DNA from: Cacajao melanocephalus
Lineage: Eukaryota > Chordata > Mammalia > Primates > Pitheciidae
Assembly (NCBI GenBank): GCA_963573385.1
Contig: CAUYLG010005451.1
Span: 82,327-146,326 of the forward strand
Direction of reading: 5' to 3'
DNA: 64,000 bases
A model generated the notes under the pieces. The model was not told where the DNA came from. It worked only from the letters and a program-made list of their open reading frames with translations, and searched no databases. How positions within the stretch are numbered: position 1 is the stretch's first letter; the number at the start of each line of letters is the position of its first letter. The position numbers and the translations under genes are program-made. Shown here piece after piece: positions 33,131 to 44,717 of the stretch.

Positions 33131-33530
33131 ATGAATGAGGCAAAGCACATCCTATAGCCTATCCCACATACCAAGCTCACCAAGAACTAGCAGACCTTCT
33201 TCAGCTCCATGCAACTTTCTAAAGGAACCAGTGAGGCCACCACCTGAGGCCTTGCTGCATACATCAAACCCTTGGACATTATCGTTTACCCCCTGCTTCT
33301 GTTATTGTGTGAAGACAAAAATGTATGCGCCATGTTTGTGTTTCCCCAATGGGCCCTCAGTTGTGTCTCTAGGCTCCTTGTTGCCTGCCCCATCACCATC
33401 AAAGGAGGATCTCAGCAGCAGCAGTGCATCCAGCCCATCCAGTGGTCCACTGGGAGGTCTCAGCCAAGCTATCTCAACAGACCCCTGTCCTTGGAATTGG
33501 CACTGTATATTATCTTTGTTTTAGGATGTA
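33131..33530 (+). pseudogene. SNU13P: SNU13 (NHP2L1, 15.5K) processed pseudogene, decayed
   Basis: SNU13 is the L7Ae-family protein that binds kink-turns in U4 snRNA and box C/D snoRNAs. This plus-strand copy starts with GCAGCC-ATGAATGAGG at 33131, then has CTATCCCACATACCAAGCTCACCAAGAA and a recognisable C-terminal half. Translation of the middle frame gives LLCEDKNV, FVFPQWALS, ACPITIKGGSQQQQ and IQPIQ. These align with the LLCEDKNV...FVRSKQALG...CSVTIKEGSQLKQQIQSIQ stretch I recall for SNU13. Damage includes an in-frame TAG at 33155-33157, an apparent ~28-bp deletion near 33245 and frame changes. No introns. The downstream TATATTATCTTTGTTTTAGG resembles the parent 3' UTR as I recall it, so the true end may be past 33530. 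Confidence 0.75.
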
Positions 33531-33559
33531 GGGTAGGAACTGAGTCTATTAATATTTTC

Positions 33560-34190
33560 CTCAATACTGTATTCCCCGGCCTAGTAAGGCTAGTAGGTGC
33601 ATGAGAACCTGTTGTCAGAGCAAAAAAGATGGCATAAACTGTCTGTCTTGTTGTTTGAGCCTCTTTGAAACTTTTCATTGGTAGAAACACAAAAAGGATT
33701 AAAGCTCTGTCTACCATCATCTCTGCTACAAGAGACTGGCCCTCACTGTGAGACTGCTCTGCCTGGTCTCTGAAGATTCACAAGCTTCCAGGCACAATCA
33801 TATCTCTTCTAGGTCCTGCACTTACCCGAGGTCAAAAACTGTTAGATTGGTACACGTGGCTGAGTTGGGACACACCAAAATACATCTAGACAATCAGATC
33901 CTGTGTTCTGGCAAAATGCAAAGAGTGATAACACTACAGCCACTTACTAAAAGCTGGGTAAAATTGTGCAGAAACCCATGAGATAGATACAAATTATCAT
34001 TTTTCCATATTTATTTGATTCCTGTAAGCCAATGAAGAAATTAGCTGGTGACACCAAAGACCTGGTATTTAATAAAGGGAGAAAACATTCATTTAGGAAG
34101 TCTGGTGATATATTCTTTTCATTTTACATTGAGTTTCTTCCCTCATTCTATAATGAGATGTGAAGAAGAGAGGGTAAGCAAAACTTTTGT
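33560..34190. other. Unassigned non-coding sequence
   Basis: No repeat family, exon or RNA is supported; it may include decayed pseudogene 3' UTR at the left. Confidence 0.4.
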
Positions 34191-34192
34191 AA

Positions 34193-34510
34193 TCTGTTTT
34201 ATTTTATTTATTTTTTTGAAAGGGAGTCTCACTCTGTTGCCCAGGCTGGAGTGCAGTGGCACAATCTCGGCTCACTGATGCTTCTGCCCCCTGGGTTCAA
34301 GTGATTCTCCTTCCTCAGCCTTCCAAGTAGCTGGGATTACAGATGCCCACTACCACACTCAGCTCATTTTTGTATTTTAGTAGAGACAGGGTTTCACCTT
34401 ATTGGCTAGGCTGGTCTCGACCTCCTGACCTCAAGTGATCCCCCTGTCTCAGCCTCCCAAAGTGCTGAGATTACAGGTGTGAACCACTGTGCCTGGCCTA
34501 TAAACTCTTT
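34193..34510 (-). repeat. Alu element, antisense
   Basis: The tail is ATTTTATTTATTTTTTTG, the body AAAGGGAGTCTCACTCTGTTGCC to CACTGTGCCTGGCC (ends 34498). AATCTGTTTTATT and AAACTCTTTTATT flank it as a diverged target duplication. Confidence 0.95.
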
Positions 34511-35573
34511 TATTATCTTTAGTGTTGCATTTACTACAAGCTTGCGCTGCTATTTACCATATTAAGTTTCTATCTCTTTTCAAAAGGCTGATGCTCATTG
34601 GGCCAAGCTAGAGTCATTGTCACCCAGAGGCCTGGTTTGCATGACACTGGCACTATAATCTTGGAAGAGACCTATGTTCAACTATAGAACAGGATACATA
34701 AAATAATTAAACTCTCATTTATGCTTAGTTCTTTCTGAAAAAAGATGACCTTAGATATCTTTTCAAATTTAGTTTATATAAAGTTGCAAAATAACCATGG
34801 CTTTAATTTCATGTCTATTGTAATAGCAGAACTATATTATCAGAAAATTTATACAATTTATTTATGCTAAATGTTAGAAGGCCTAGAAAGGGCACAAGAG
34901 TACATTGTAACAAATGACCAATATTAGTTCTCTCTCTTCCCCTCGCCCCTCCCGATGCCTGCTCAGAGTCATGATCTAAAGAAACATGACCAACCTTCCA
35001 GAGAGATAGCATCGATTGTGTTGCTTTTCTATCGAAGATGAAGGATTCACTCATTTACTCTCTTACTGGGTAACCATTGGTTATAAATGCCAGGTACTGC
35101 CTCGGCTGCTGGGGAAGAGAAATGAACAAGACATGAAGACTACCATAAAGAATTCTATATTTGCATGGAAGAGATCAAACACACTGATGACAAACTGTAA
35201 TGCATTGGGATAATGAAATGGGTATCTTTCTGGGAAAATAGAGACATTATTTTCATATTAACGGAGGGAGTTTAGAAAGGATGGGCAATGGGGTAGGGAT
35301 TCCATAAGAAGAGGGCAAGCTGGACAGGTAGAATCTGCAGTTTTGGAGATGGGCCTGGAAAGTCTTTTAGGTTCAAGAGGAGAAAACTAAACGTGCAAAA
35401 GCCCAGAGGCAGGAAGTAAAGGAAGTGGTGTGTGTGTGTGTGTTATGTGTGTGGTGGAGGAGGGGGTGTTGAAGGTACAACTTATAGTTGGAAAAGTCCA
35501 TCAGGATTTGGTCATAAAAATGAGGAAGGGGAAGCTTAAGGGTATGAACTTAATTTGGTTGATAATATTAAAC
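34511..35573. other. Unassigned sequence with an old dispersed repeat and a GT microsatellite
   Basis: From about 35040 to 35500 the words AATGCCAGGTACTGCC, AAGAGGGCAAGCTGGACAGG and AAAGCCCAGAGGCAGGAAG fit an abundant ancient mammalian repeat whose family I cannot name. A (GT)n run with one ATGT break lies at 35428-35455. No gene. Confidence 0.45.
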
Positions 35574-35574
35574 T

Positions 35575-35949
35575 TTATCAATCCATTATCACACAGCTAA
35601 TAAAGACATACTCAAGACTTGGAAATTTGTAAAGAAAAAAGTTTAATAGACTCACACTTCAGCATTGCTGGGAGGCCTCAGGAAACTTACAATCATGGCA
35701 GAAGGGAAAGCAAACATGTCCTTCTTCACATGGCAGCTGGAGACAGAAGGATGAGTGCCCAGTGAAGGGGAAAGACCCTTATAAAATCAGCAGATTTCAT
35801 GAGAACTAACTCACAATCACAAGAACAGCAGGGGGGAAATCACCCCCATGATTCAATTATCTCCACCTGGTCCCTCCCATCACATGTGGGAATTATGGGA
35901 ACTGCAATTCAAGATGAGACTTGGGTGGGGACACAACCAAACCATATCA
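35575..35949 (-). repeat. THE1/MST-type MaLR LTR, antisense
   Basis: TATCAATCCATTATCACACAGC, AATAAAGACATACTCAAGACTTGG, GGAGGCCTCAGGAAACTTACAATCATGGC, GATTCAATTATCTCCACCTGG, GGGTGGGGACACAACCAAACCATATCA: complete solo-LTR order, about 375 bp. No internal region flanks it. Confidence 0.9.
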
Positions 35950-36183
35950 AGAACCTTTAGAAGATTTGCAGTATGACATGGCGTACCATGCTTCAGCAAT
36001 ATTAACTTGATCACGGGGTAGAATGCAACATCAAACTGAAAAACTGGGAGAGTGTTGGAGACCACCAAGCCTAAGGAACTAATTGGATAAAGAAACTGAG
36101 ACTAGAGAGGAAGTTACTTGCCAAGAGGTTGCACAGTAATTTAGGGTAAGGACCAGAAATGTACATTTCTCTCTTGTGTCTCT

Positions 36184-36515
36184 CCCCATGTTAGTCTTTT
36201 TTTTTTTTTTTTTTTTAAGACAGAGTCTAGCTAGAGTGTCAATCCAGGCTAGAGTGCAGTGGTGTGATCTCGGCTCACTGCAACCACCACCTCATGGGTT
36301 CAAGCAATTCTTGTGCCCCAGCCTTCTGAGTAGGAGGGATTATAGGCGTGTGCTAACACGCCTGGCTAATTTTTGTATTTTTAGAAGAGACGAGGTTTCC
36401 CATGTTGGCCAGGCTGGTCTCAAACTCCCAACCTTAGGTGATCTGCCCTTCTGGGCATCCCAAAGTGTTGGGATCATAGGCGTGAGCCACTGTGCCTGTT
36501 GCCCATGCTAGTCTT
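36184..36515 (-). repeat. Alu element, antisense, with target-site duplication
   Basis: T-run at 36197-36216, body to GAGCCACTGTGCCTGTT. CCCCATGTTAGTCTT (36184-36198) and GCCCATGCTAGTCTT (36501-36515) are the duplicated target. Confidence 0.95.
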
Positions 36516-36589
36516 GATTGCTACTTCCAAATGGCTGGGCTCCTCTCACTTTCCTCCTCCTTTCTGTTGGTCTGCTTGCATTCAGGCCT

Positions 36590-36870
36590 CATCACTTGAA
36601 GTTATCTGAAAGAGAAGGATGAGGGCTCCCAAGGGAAAAGGCAACCTGTGCAAACACAGATAAATGTGGAGAGGTAAGATGTACTTGGCAAACTACTAGA
36701 AAGAGGGTGGAGTATGGGGCACGTGAAGGCCTGGAAGAAATGAGGCTGAAGGGACAAGTATGTGCCAAATTATGAAGGTCTGTGCAAACCATACTAGAGG
36801 CATTTGGCCTGATGGCTTTTAAGCTGTCAGAGGCAACAGCAGATTGGCATTTACCTTGTATCACCCATGG
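36590..36870 (+). repeat. Ancient dispersed mammalian repeat, family not assigned
   Basis: AAAAGGCAACCTGTGCAAAC, GTGAAGGCCTGGAAGAAATGAGG, AAATTATGAAGGTCTGTGC and CATTTGGCCTGATGGCTTTTAAG match a widespread old repeat pattern (the '...tgaggcaggagg ... aggccatggtaaggactttgg' type) that I recognise but cannot name with confidence. Confidence 0.35.
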
Positions 36871-37069
36871 CCCTCTTATTCTTATTTTTCTAATAGACTC
36901 TTCAGAACTTATCCTCTTGGTCAGCTGTAGGAGATCATAAGTTCCCTAGGCTGGAGTGTTCAAACTGAGGGCTGATGGTCACTCCACAGGGGGTGAGTGA
37001 GGTGCCAGGTTGCCAGGGATCAGGGTGGAATCTCAGCTTACCTAACCTCAGCTGAGTAAGCGCTTACTC

Positions 37070-37215
37070 AGCTCTTAATACAGAGCTAGTACTTAACCTC
37101 TGTGAGCTTTAGTTTTTTCATGGATAAATAAAAAAATAATGCCAACCTCAGAAGGGGTTTTGTGAGAGTTAACTGAATTGTATATGAACAATTAAATATA
37201 CATTAAATACATAAA
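37070..37215 (+). repeat. MIR SINE fragment
   Basis: TACTTAACCTCTGTGAGCTTTAGTTTTTTCATGGATAAATAAAAAAATAATGCC and TTTTGTGAGAGTTAACTG fit the MIR 3' half. Confidence 0.7.
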
Positions 37216-37382
37216 TATACATAAAAATACATAAATATTGCTTGGCACTCCAAAAAAAGGACTGGCTTGAGCTATACAAAGGCCATGTGTACAGGACTGT
37301 AATGGATGCAGACAAAAGACAAGACCCGAGCCCTGCTTGCCTAAAAGTCTTTTGTGCCATTACTGAACCCATGAAAATGCTG

Positions 37383-37404
37383 CTGGTGGCCTTTAGGCCA
37401 CCAG
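37383..37404. repeat. Perfect 10-bp hairpin
   Basis: CTGGTGGCCT, two T, then AGGCCACCAG: fully complementary arms with a 2-nt spacer. No poly-T or gene context indicates a terminator or RNA. Confidence 0.85.
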
Positions 37405-38300
37405 TGAGCTATCCTTGGACCAAATGACCCCCCAACTCCACCTGAAATTCTGTGCTTCTTTTAGCCTCTGAATTGGTAAACCAGTATTTTCCTAACACCG
37501 AGTCTCTAAATTTATACAACCTTCCCATTTTGTGTAAGCCCCTGCACATAAAAAGTTGTCACAGGAGGTTGAGAAAAATAAGAGTATGAAAGAAACCAGA
37601 ACAGCAAATGGGAATGAGGCTTTTGGTGGGGTTAGCACTAATGACAACACTGTATGTGGTTCACTAAGCATCCAGATTATGACTTTGGTGCTTATACTCC
37701 TGGAGAGTTCCTCATGAGGCAAAATTATCTTTTGTAGTTAACTTTATACGATGCTCGTGCTAACACCACGCTCACCAGGCTCACCTGAACAACTCACATA
37801 CATTTCAGGAGAAACGCAGTGATCGTCCACAACACACTCATACAACAGTTTCAACATAATTTAGTAGCATTTCTGGATCCAGCACAGTAGTCTTATAATG
37901 CATATGATGGAATACATGAATAACTTTAATTATACCTTATTAAATCTTATTAGTCCTCATTAAGACCCTGTTATTCTTTATAAGTGGGTTACTCAAGAAA
38001 AAAAAAAAAAGAAATGCTGGTCAAGTCTCGTTATATTCCATGAGTTTTGGGATAATCCACTTTTACTTCATGCGACACTGAAATTCTTTTCATACTAAAT
38101 AGTGGTATTCAGAATGTGAGTATGCTAAAACGTTTGAGTGAACTGTGCTGTAATAGGATCTGACCTTTTTTAAACCTCAGAACAAAATCTAAGAGCTCAT
38201 ATCTCCCATTTCAAACTGTGTTAGTTGTAAAGAGAAAAATATTTTATTATTCTGTAAAATGGGTGGTTACTCTCGACCTTGTCTCTCTGCTACTGCATTC
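37405..38300. other. Unassigned non-coding sequence
   Basis: AT-rich with a 14-A run near 38000. No supported gene or repeat. Confidence 0.4.
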
Positions 38301-38301
38301 A

Positions 38302-38529
38302 TTTTTATTTTTATTTTTTTTTGATACATTTTCTCGCTCTGTCCCCCAGGCTGGAGTGCAGTGGCGCAGTCTTGGCTCACTTCAACCTCCGTCTAATTTT
38401 TGTATTTTTAGTAGAGACGGTGTTTGGCCATGTTGCTCAGGCTTGTCTTGAACTCCTGACCTAATGTGATCAGCCTGCCTCAGCTTCCCAAAGTGCTGGG
38501 ATTACAGGTGTGAGCCACTACGCCCCACC
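38302..38529 (-). repeat. Alu element, antisense, with internal deletion
   Basis: GATACATTTTCTCGCTCTG to TTCAACCTCCG is joined directly to TCTAATTTTTGTATTTTTAG, losing about 75 bp. It continues to GAGCCACTACGCCCCACC. Confidence 0.93.
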
Positions 38530-39470
38530 ATGTTCACATTTTTGTATGTGTACATTAGATAGCTGAGAGGAACAGGGAGGTTAGGTAGTCTTACTCCTGA
38601 AATGTCTGAATTCAAACACTTATTAAGCACAAGGAAGGTGCTTAATAAATCCAATAACATGTGTTTTCACATTCCTGGTCAAAAGAATCCCACTTAAATC
38701 CATCCTCAGAAGAACCACTTTTTGGAGTTTTTATGAATAGGTAGCTCATGGTGTACTCTAAACAGTTATGAATGGAATTAGGTCCTGCTAGAGGTCAGGG
38801 CCAGGTATGGAAAGATCAAGGGATTAGTCAGGAGACCTAGATGGGAGGAGGGGAAGTCAGATGCTTGGGCAGTCAGTTATTTTGTGTTGGGCAAGTAACG
38901 TTCCTTAAGTTTTTGCCTGAAGTATAAAAGCGGGACTACGCTTTGTCCTATCTAACTCGCCTGATGATACAATAACCGGGTGAGACACTGCTTTCACGAT
39001 ATGCTAATGTGAGGGATGATTTTAGGTATTAACAGGAGAGAAGTATAAGGAAAGGACGTCTCAGGCACGGAGTGCTTTCCAGGCAATGGCTGCTGCACAT
39101 CATAATCCCCTAACACAGTTAAGTGGTGGTTCTCATCGGCGTTCACACTTACAGATGTCAGAGGAGAAAAAAAAGCCAACTCAGACCTTCCAATAACAAG
39201 CAAGTCTGTATTCAAACCAGTTCACCCAGTTCGCAGACTTTTTTGAAGCTATAAGCATAGAGCAAGCTTTCTGGGCAGGGCTCAGAAGTAAACTTTAAAC
39301 TCAGGGATTCATTTATTTGTGCACAGGACAGAGGAGGAAGTTGCCCCGAAGCAACTGACTGCCATTGATATTCAGGGCTCACGGTCAACCAGGACCTTCC
39401 AGGAACTGGCTTTGGGCCAAGAGCAGTATAAGTCACTGGGTGGTCCGCGCAGCTCCCGGACATCTAACCT
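38530..39470. other. Unique sequence upstream of the CpG island
   Basis: Low-CpG sequence with no repeat that I can name. It could hold distal promoter elements, but I cannot support a specific site. Confidence 0.4.
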
Positions 39471-39564
39471 GGTTCAAGCTTCGGGGCCAAAAGGGAGCCA
39501 GGGCCCTTCCTGGAGGCGGGAACCCGACTGGGAGGCAGCGCGCCTGGGCCCGCTCCTAGATCTG

Positions 39565-39650
39565 TTGAGAGACGACCCTGCACGAGTCATTTCTCTTCCG
39601 AGAGCCTCAGTGTCCTCACGTGCCAAGCGGACGGGTTGGAAGTTGGTCTT
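39565..39650 (+). repeat. Possible MIR fragment at the island's upstream shore
   Basis: GAGTCATTTCTCTTCCGAGAGCCTCAGTGTCCTCACGTGCC resembles the MIR segment 'aagtcatttaacctctctgagcctcagtttcctcatctg'. It also now contains a CACGTG E-box (39617-39622). Confidence 0.5.
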
Positions 39651-40114
39651 TGCCAGCTCTGACACCTTGTAAGTTTTGAGTCTTGCTGGGAATCCAGGGC
39701 GGGGCTCATGAGGAAAATCTTGGAAGGGGATTTCATGGCTGGATGTCTCCCACTCCAGCTCGGTGCCCTAATTTGACGCCTTAATAGGATTCGCAGGTTT
39801 TCCCGTTTCTCCTGGAGCCCCCTGACGCGGCCGCTTCCTCCTACGTCTCCTTCCTCTTCCTCTAGCAGAGGCAAAGTCTCCACATCTCCCTCTTTCCCTT
39901 CCTCCTTTGCAAGCTCCCTGCATTCCCGCGTCTCCTCCTCTTCCTCCCAGGAAATGCAATGCCCTCCGTGCGCCCACCTTTTGGCAAAGCCACCGCCGGC
40001 TGCGGGTTTCCCCTCCCCCGCCAGGCGAGCTCTGCGCGGCGGCCCAGCGGGCACACGCCTTCCCATACCTTACATGGACAAATGCGTGCAGGCAAAGTCA
40101 GGAATTCAGGCCCC

Positions 40115-40122
40115 TGACGTCA
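40115..40122. promoter_or_regulatory. Consensus CRE (CREB/ATF site)
   Basis: TGACGTCA is the full palindromic cAMP-response element. It lies about 200 bp upstream of the predicted exon-1 donor, the usual promoter-proximal position, and inside a CpG island, where such sites tend to be functional. Occupancy is not shown by sequence alone. Confidence 0.75.
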
Positions 40123-40228
40123 GCCTCCAGCGTTCAGGGCACCGCACTGGAGACCGAGGGGAGGGGGTGGGGACGGTGGGGAGGAAGGAGGGGGAAAGGC
40201 ACCAACCAGCAGCCGCTCCAGCCCTGCC

Positions 40229-40244
40229 GAAGTTTCACTTTTTG
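40229..40244 (-). promoter_or_regulatory. IRF/ISRE-like element
   Basis: GAAGTTTCACTTTTTG reads on the minus strand as CAAAAAGTGAAACTTC. It contains the AAAGTGAAAC core that IRF1/IRF-family factors bind, with one departure from a perfect ISRE. It sits about 80-100 bp upstream of the predicted donor. Confidence 0.55.
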
Positions 40245-40249
40245 TCTGT

Positions 40250-40327
40250 GGGTTCGTTCCCGGGTCCCGCGCGAGCTTTCCCGGGATAAGTAGCTTTAGC
40301 GACCGGGGGAGAGCCGGGCGCTGCAAG
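40250..40327 (+). other. Predicted non-coding first exon with strong 5' splice donor
   Basis: CTGCAAG|GTAAGG places the exon end at 40327 and the donor GT at 40328-40329, close to the U1 consensus. No ATG-initiated frame with conserved protein content precedes it, so the exon would be 5' UTR only. The 5' boundary is a guess from the position of the CRE and IRF elements. No second exon is recognisable between 40.3 and 64 kb, implying a first intron of more than 23 kb. The gene's identity cannot be read from this exon. Confidence 0.55.
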
Positions 40328-40493
40328 GTAAGGGCTGGCTGCACGGCGCGGGGCCCGGGGCGCGGGGCGCTGGGCGCGGGAGGCGCGCTCGAAGAGGCCG
40401 GTGCGGGGCGCGGGGCCGAGCCTGTCCGGGGCTGGGGACAATGGGAGGGGGAGTGCCTGGGCACCTCCTCCTCTGCCTCTGCCTCCGCCTCCA

Positions 40494-40534
<41 letters not shown>

Positions 40535-40541
40535 TGCCGCC
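40494..40541 (+). repeat. (GCC)n / CGG trinucleotide repeat
   Basis: About 13 uninterrupted GCC units (40494-40532), then GCT, GCC, GCC. It lies in the CpG island about 170 bp past the predicted exon-1 donor. It could be in intron 1 or, if transcription starts further downstream, in an alternative 5' UTR exon. In two frames it would encode poly-Pro or poly-Ala, but no supported coding region covers it. Confidence 0.95.
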
Positions 40542-40837
40542 CCGGCTGCCTCCTCCCAGAGGTATTGTTGCAAATCCTTCCTTCCCCTCTCCCTCCGCCC
40601 GCGGGCGTCTCGGGAACCCCCAGCCCTCCCCCAGCGCGAGCGCCTCCGGGGTGGCTGGAGCGCGGGGCGCGCTCCCTGCTCTGGCCTGGCCCGCTGTGCG
40701 GAAGTGTCGGCCGCGGCTCAATCACGGGGTGCACGCCATGGGGGAGGGGGGCGCAGAGTTTTTCCAAAAGCGTCGACCCCAGGCCAGGCGGGGTTGGAGC
40801 CTTGCGCGCCCCCTTCCCGGACTTTTCTGGGCGCCCA

Positions 40838-40855
40838 GGGGGCGGGGCCACGCCC
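40838..40855 (+). promoter_or_regulatory. GC box and adjacent CACGCCC (Sp/KLF sites)
   Basis: GGGGGCGGGGCC followed by ACGCCC gives a perfect Sp1-type GC box and a KLF-type CACCC-like motif at the 3' part of the island. It could serve a downstream alternative start. Confidence 0.6.
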
Positions 40856-40919
40856 ATCCGCTTAGAGCTTTCGCGGAATCGCAGTTGTCACCGCGGAAAG
40901 GGCCTAGACCCAGCCAACC

Positions 40920-41060
40920 AAGTCCTCCCATTTTACAGTTGGGGCAGCTGAGGCCCAGAGAGAAGGAGGGTCGCCCCGAGGTTATTTATCAGAGGCCAAG
41001 CCGTAATTCAAATAGTTGGCTCCGGACTTGAGTTCGCTTTCTCGAAGCATTTCTCTACCA
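40920..41060 (+). repeat. MIR SINE at the downstream edge of the CpG island
   Basis: CCCATTTTACAGTTGGGGCAGCTGAGGCCCAGAGAGAAGG, then GGTTATTTATCAGAGGCCAAGCC and ATTCAAATAGTTGGCTCCGGAC follow the MIR core. It retains several CpGs, unlike other MIRs in the window. Confidence 0.8.
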
Positions 41061-42342
<1,282 letters not shown>

Positions 42343-42559
42343 TTAATTTCTGCAATGCAGCCCCCAACCCTAACACCCAAGCCTTTATAGTCTAGAATGT
42401 AGGCTCCAGATGGGCTTTTCCTAATCTGAATGGTAGGTGTAAAAGCCTAGGACCTTAGGGTCAGGTGATCCCCCCAGAGGCAGGCTCTCTGTAAGCAGCA
42501 TGGGCTTAGAGTTGGTTTTGAGTGTAGGCAGAGGGAGGAGAAGCCAAGCTGATGAGCAG

Positions 42560-43172
<613 letters not shown>

Positions 43173-43409
43173 CTATTATGTATCATTGGCAAATATGAAA
43201 ATCTTATAGCAGTTTCCTGTATTTTATTGAGACAAATAAGTTGTATCCAATCAATTCTAAAGGACACTTTTTTCACATTTTAATATCACTGAAATGCGGT
43301 TGTCTTATAATCACAATGTGCCATAATTGTGCAGTTTTTTTTCATTCTTAGTTGGTAATGGCACATCTTATAGTCAATGGCTTAAATTTGATAAAATTGT
43401 TAATCATGT

Positions 43410-43580
43410 CTTTTATGACTGTACAGTGCTTTGCACTTTATAAAACACTTTCCAATCAGATATTCCATTTGAATCTCAAAGGTCCCCTGAGAATTAGACC
43501 TAGTGCTGCTGCTACCTTCATTTTAACCCTTGCCCAAGGTCACATAGCTAATTAGAGATGTGCTCAAAATTACAGCCCAG
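43410..43580 (+). repeat. MIR SINE
   Basis: CAGTGCTTTGCACTTTATAAAACACTTTCC, TTTGAATCTCAAAGGTCCCCTG, TGCCCAAGGTCACATAGCTAATTAGAG: MIR core in sense. Confidence 0.85.
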
Positions 43581-44716
43581 AACTTTTGCATCTTGGTGAT
43601 GACATGTGACTTTACCCTGCTGTGGAGCTGGCATGGGTTAATTGGGAATGGGGCAACAGTTAGATCGGATTTGATTTCAGAACTATGCTTGAGAGGCTGG
43701 AATGATGGGATTTTGTACATGGGCAGAGCGTAACTTGTGAGAACAGGGTAGCCCCCTTAGCCCAGGGATTTGCTGCATTAAATAGAAGAAAGACAGGGAG
43801 ATAGAAAATGGCAGGTAACATGATAAAACCAGAGGTTGGAGCCTGCTTACAGTGAAGCAGAAACTGGCTAGCCCCTGAGAGTACACAGATGAAGTGGACA
43901 TGGTCCCTGCCTTTGAGGAGCACACAGGTGTGTGGTGTGTCTGTGTGTGTATGGGGTCGGGGGAAGGTGGAGTGGGGTGTGTCCATGTATTAAGTGCCTT
44001 TGCAGGGTGAGTTTTGGCTGCTCTTCACTGAGAAGGCTCACCCTCAGGAAAGCCATCATAGAGAGGATGGTATCTGAGCTGAACCTCTAGGATTGAGTAG
44101 GAGTTGCCCAGGTAGAAGAAGGACAGGTGAGAGAGGGACCTTTTAGCAAGATAGTAGCAGATGCAGATGCAGGCAGAAGGTGCTTTATTATCTAGGCTGT
44201 GTTTTGAATGGCTATCCATGAAGAGGACAGTGGAAGCAAAAAGAAGAGGACTTTTACTTTTTAATAAGTAAGGTTTAAATTAATCTCAATAGGGGCCTTT
44301 AAATGGTTTTGTAGAGATTCACAGGAGAATACGGCTGGGCAGGGGCTCTAGAGTCATCTCTGTGGGAGTAGTTATTTAAATGGTAATGCAGGAGGCATAG
44401 TACCACTTTTAGTCTGAGTGAATCTGGGACTTTGACCCTGGGCCACAATTAGTGGCTCCAAGCTGAGTATATTCGTTGGTGGGTGGAACTTTCCTGGAAT
44501 ATGGCTTTGGAGGGCTGTGCTTTGCTTGCAGAAACTTGGTAGAGGTGAGGAAGGAGAAGAGATAATCATGTTTCTGCATGCAGGAAGCTAGTATTTGGGT
44601 GAAAATCTGTTGGCTTGAGGAAGCATATGAGGCAGAGCATGAAGGCGAGGGGGAGGGTGGAAGGATTTCAAGTGTGTTGTGGAAGTCTGCTGTAAGTTGC
44701 CTGGAGGCTTGGAGGA
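43581..44716. other. Intron-like sequence with an old unassigned repeat
   Basis: 44030-44230 and 44280-44660 contain words of the ancient dispersed pattern (GATGGTATCTGAGCTGAACCTCTAGGATTGAG, GGAGTTGCCCAGG). A GT-rich patch lies at about 43925-43955. No exon is supported. Confidence 0.4.
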
Positions 44717-44717
44717 A

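Larger units (their letters stand above)
39480..40900. promoter_or_regulatory. CpG island promoter
   Basis: CpG density rises at about 39480 and is highest between 39960 and 40860, with long GC-rich runs (GGCGCGGGGCC, GCCGCGGC, GCGCGAGC). The flanks on both sides are CpG-poor. The interval contains a perfect CRE, an IRF-like element, GC boxes and a strong plus-strand splice donor but no convincing TATA box. It is therefore best read as a TATA-less promoter of a plus-strand gene. The large open frames on both strands here (up to 245 codons) follow from low stop-codon frequency in GC-rich DNA and show no conserved domain. A divergent minus-strand transcript is possible (donor-like AAG|GTATGG near 40064-40072, minus strand). 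Confidence 0.85.

Noticed and set aside
37383..37404. Hairpin as a transcription terminator or small RNA gene
   Set aside because: No U-run follows, there is no promoter or gene nearby, and factor-independent terminators of this type are not used in nuclear DNA.
39587..40066. 159-codon minus-strand frame upstream of the promoter core
   Set aside because: Purine-rich composition gives Glu/Arg runs by chance. No conserved domain, and it overlaps other equally long frames.
40120..40857. 245-codon minus-strand and 196-codon plus-strand frames in the CpG island
   Set aside because: GC-rich DNA has few stop codons. The products are Pro/Ala/Arg/Gly-rich, overlap each other on both strands and run through the GCC repeat without any conserved motif.
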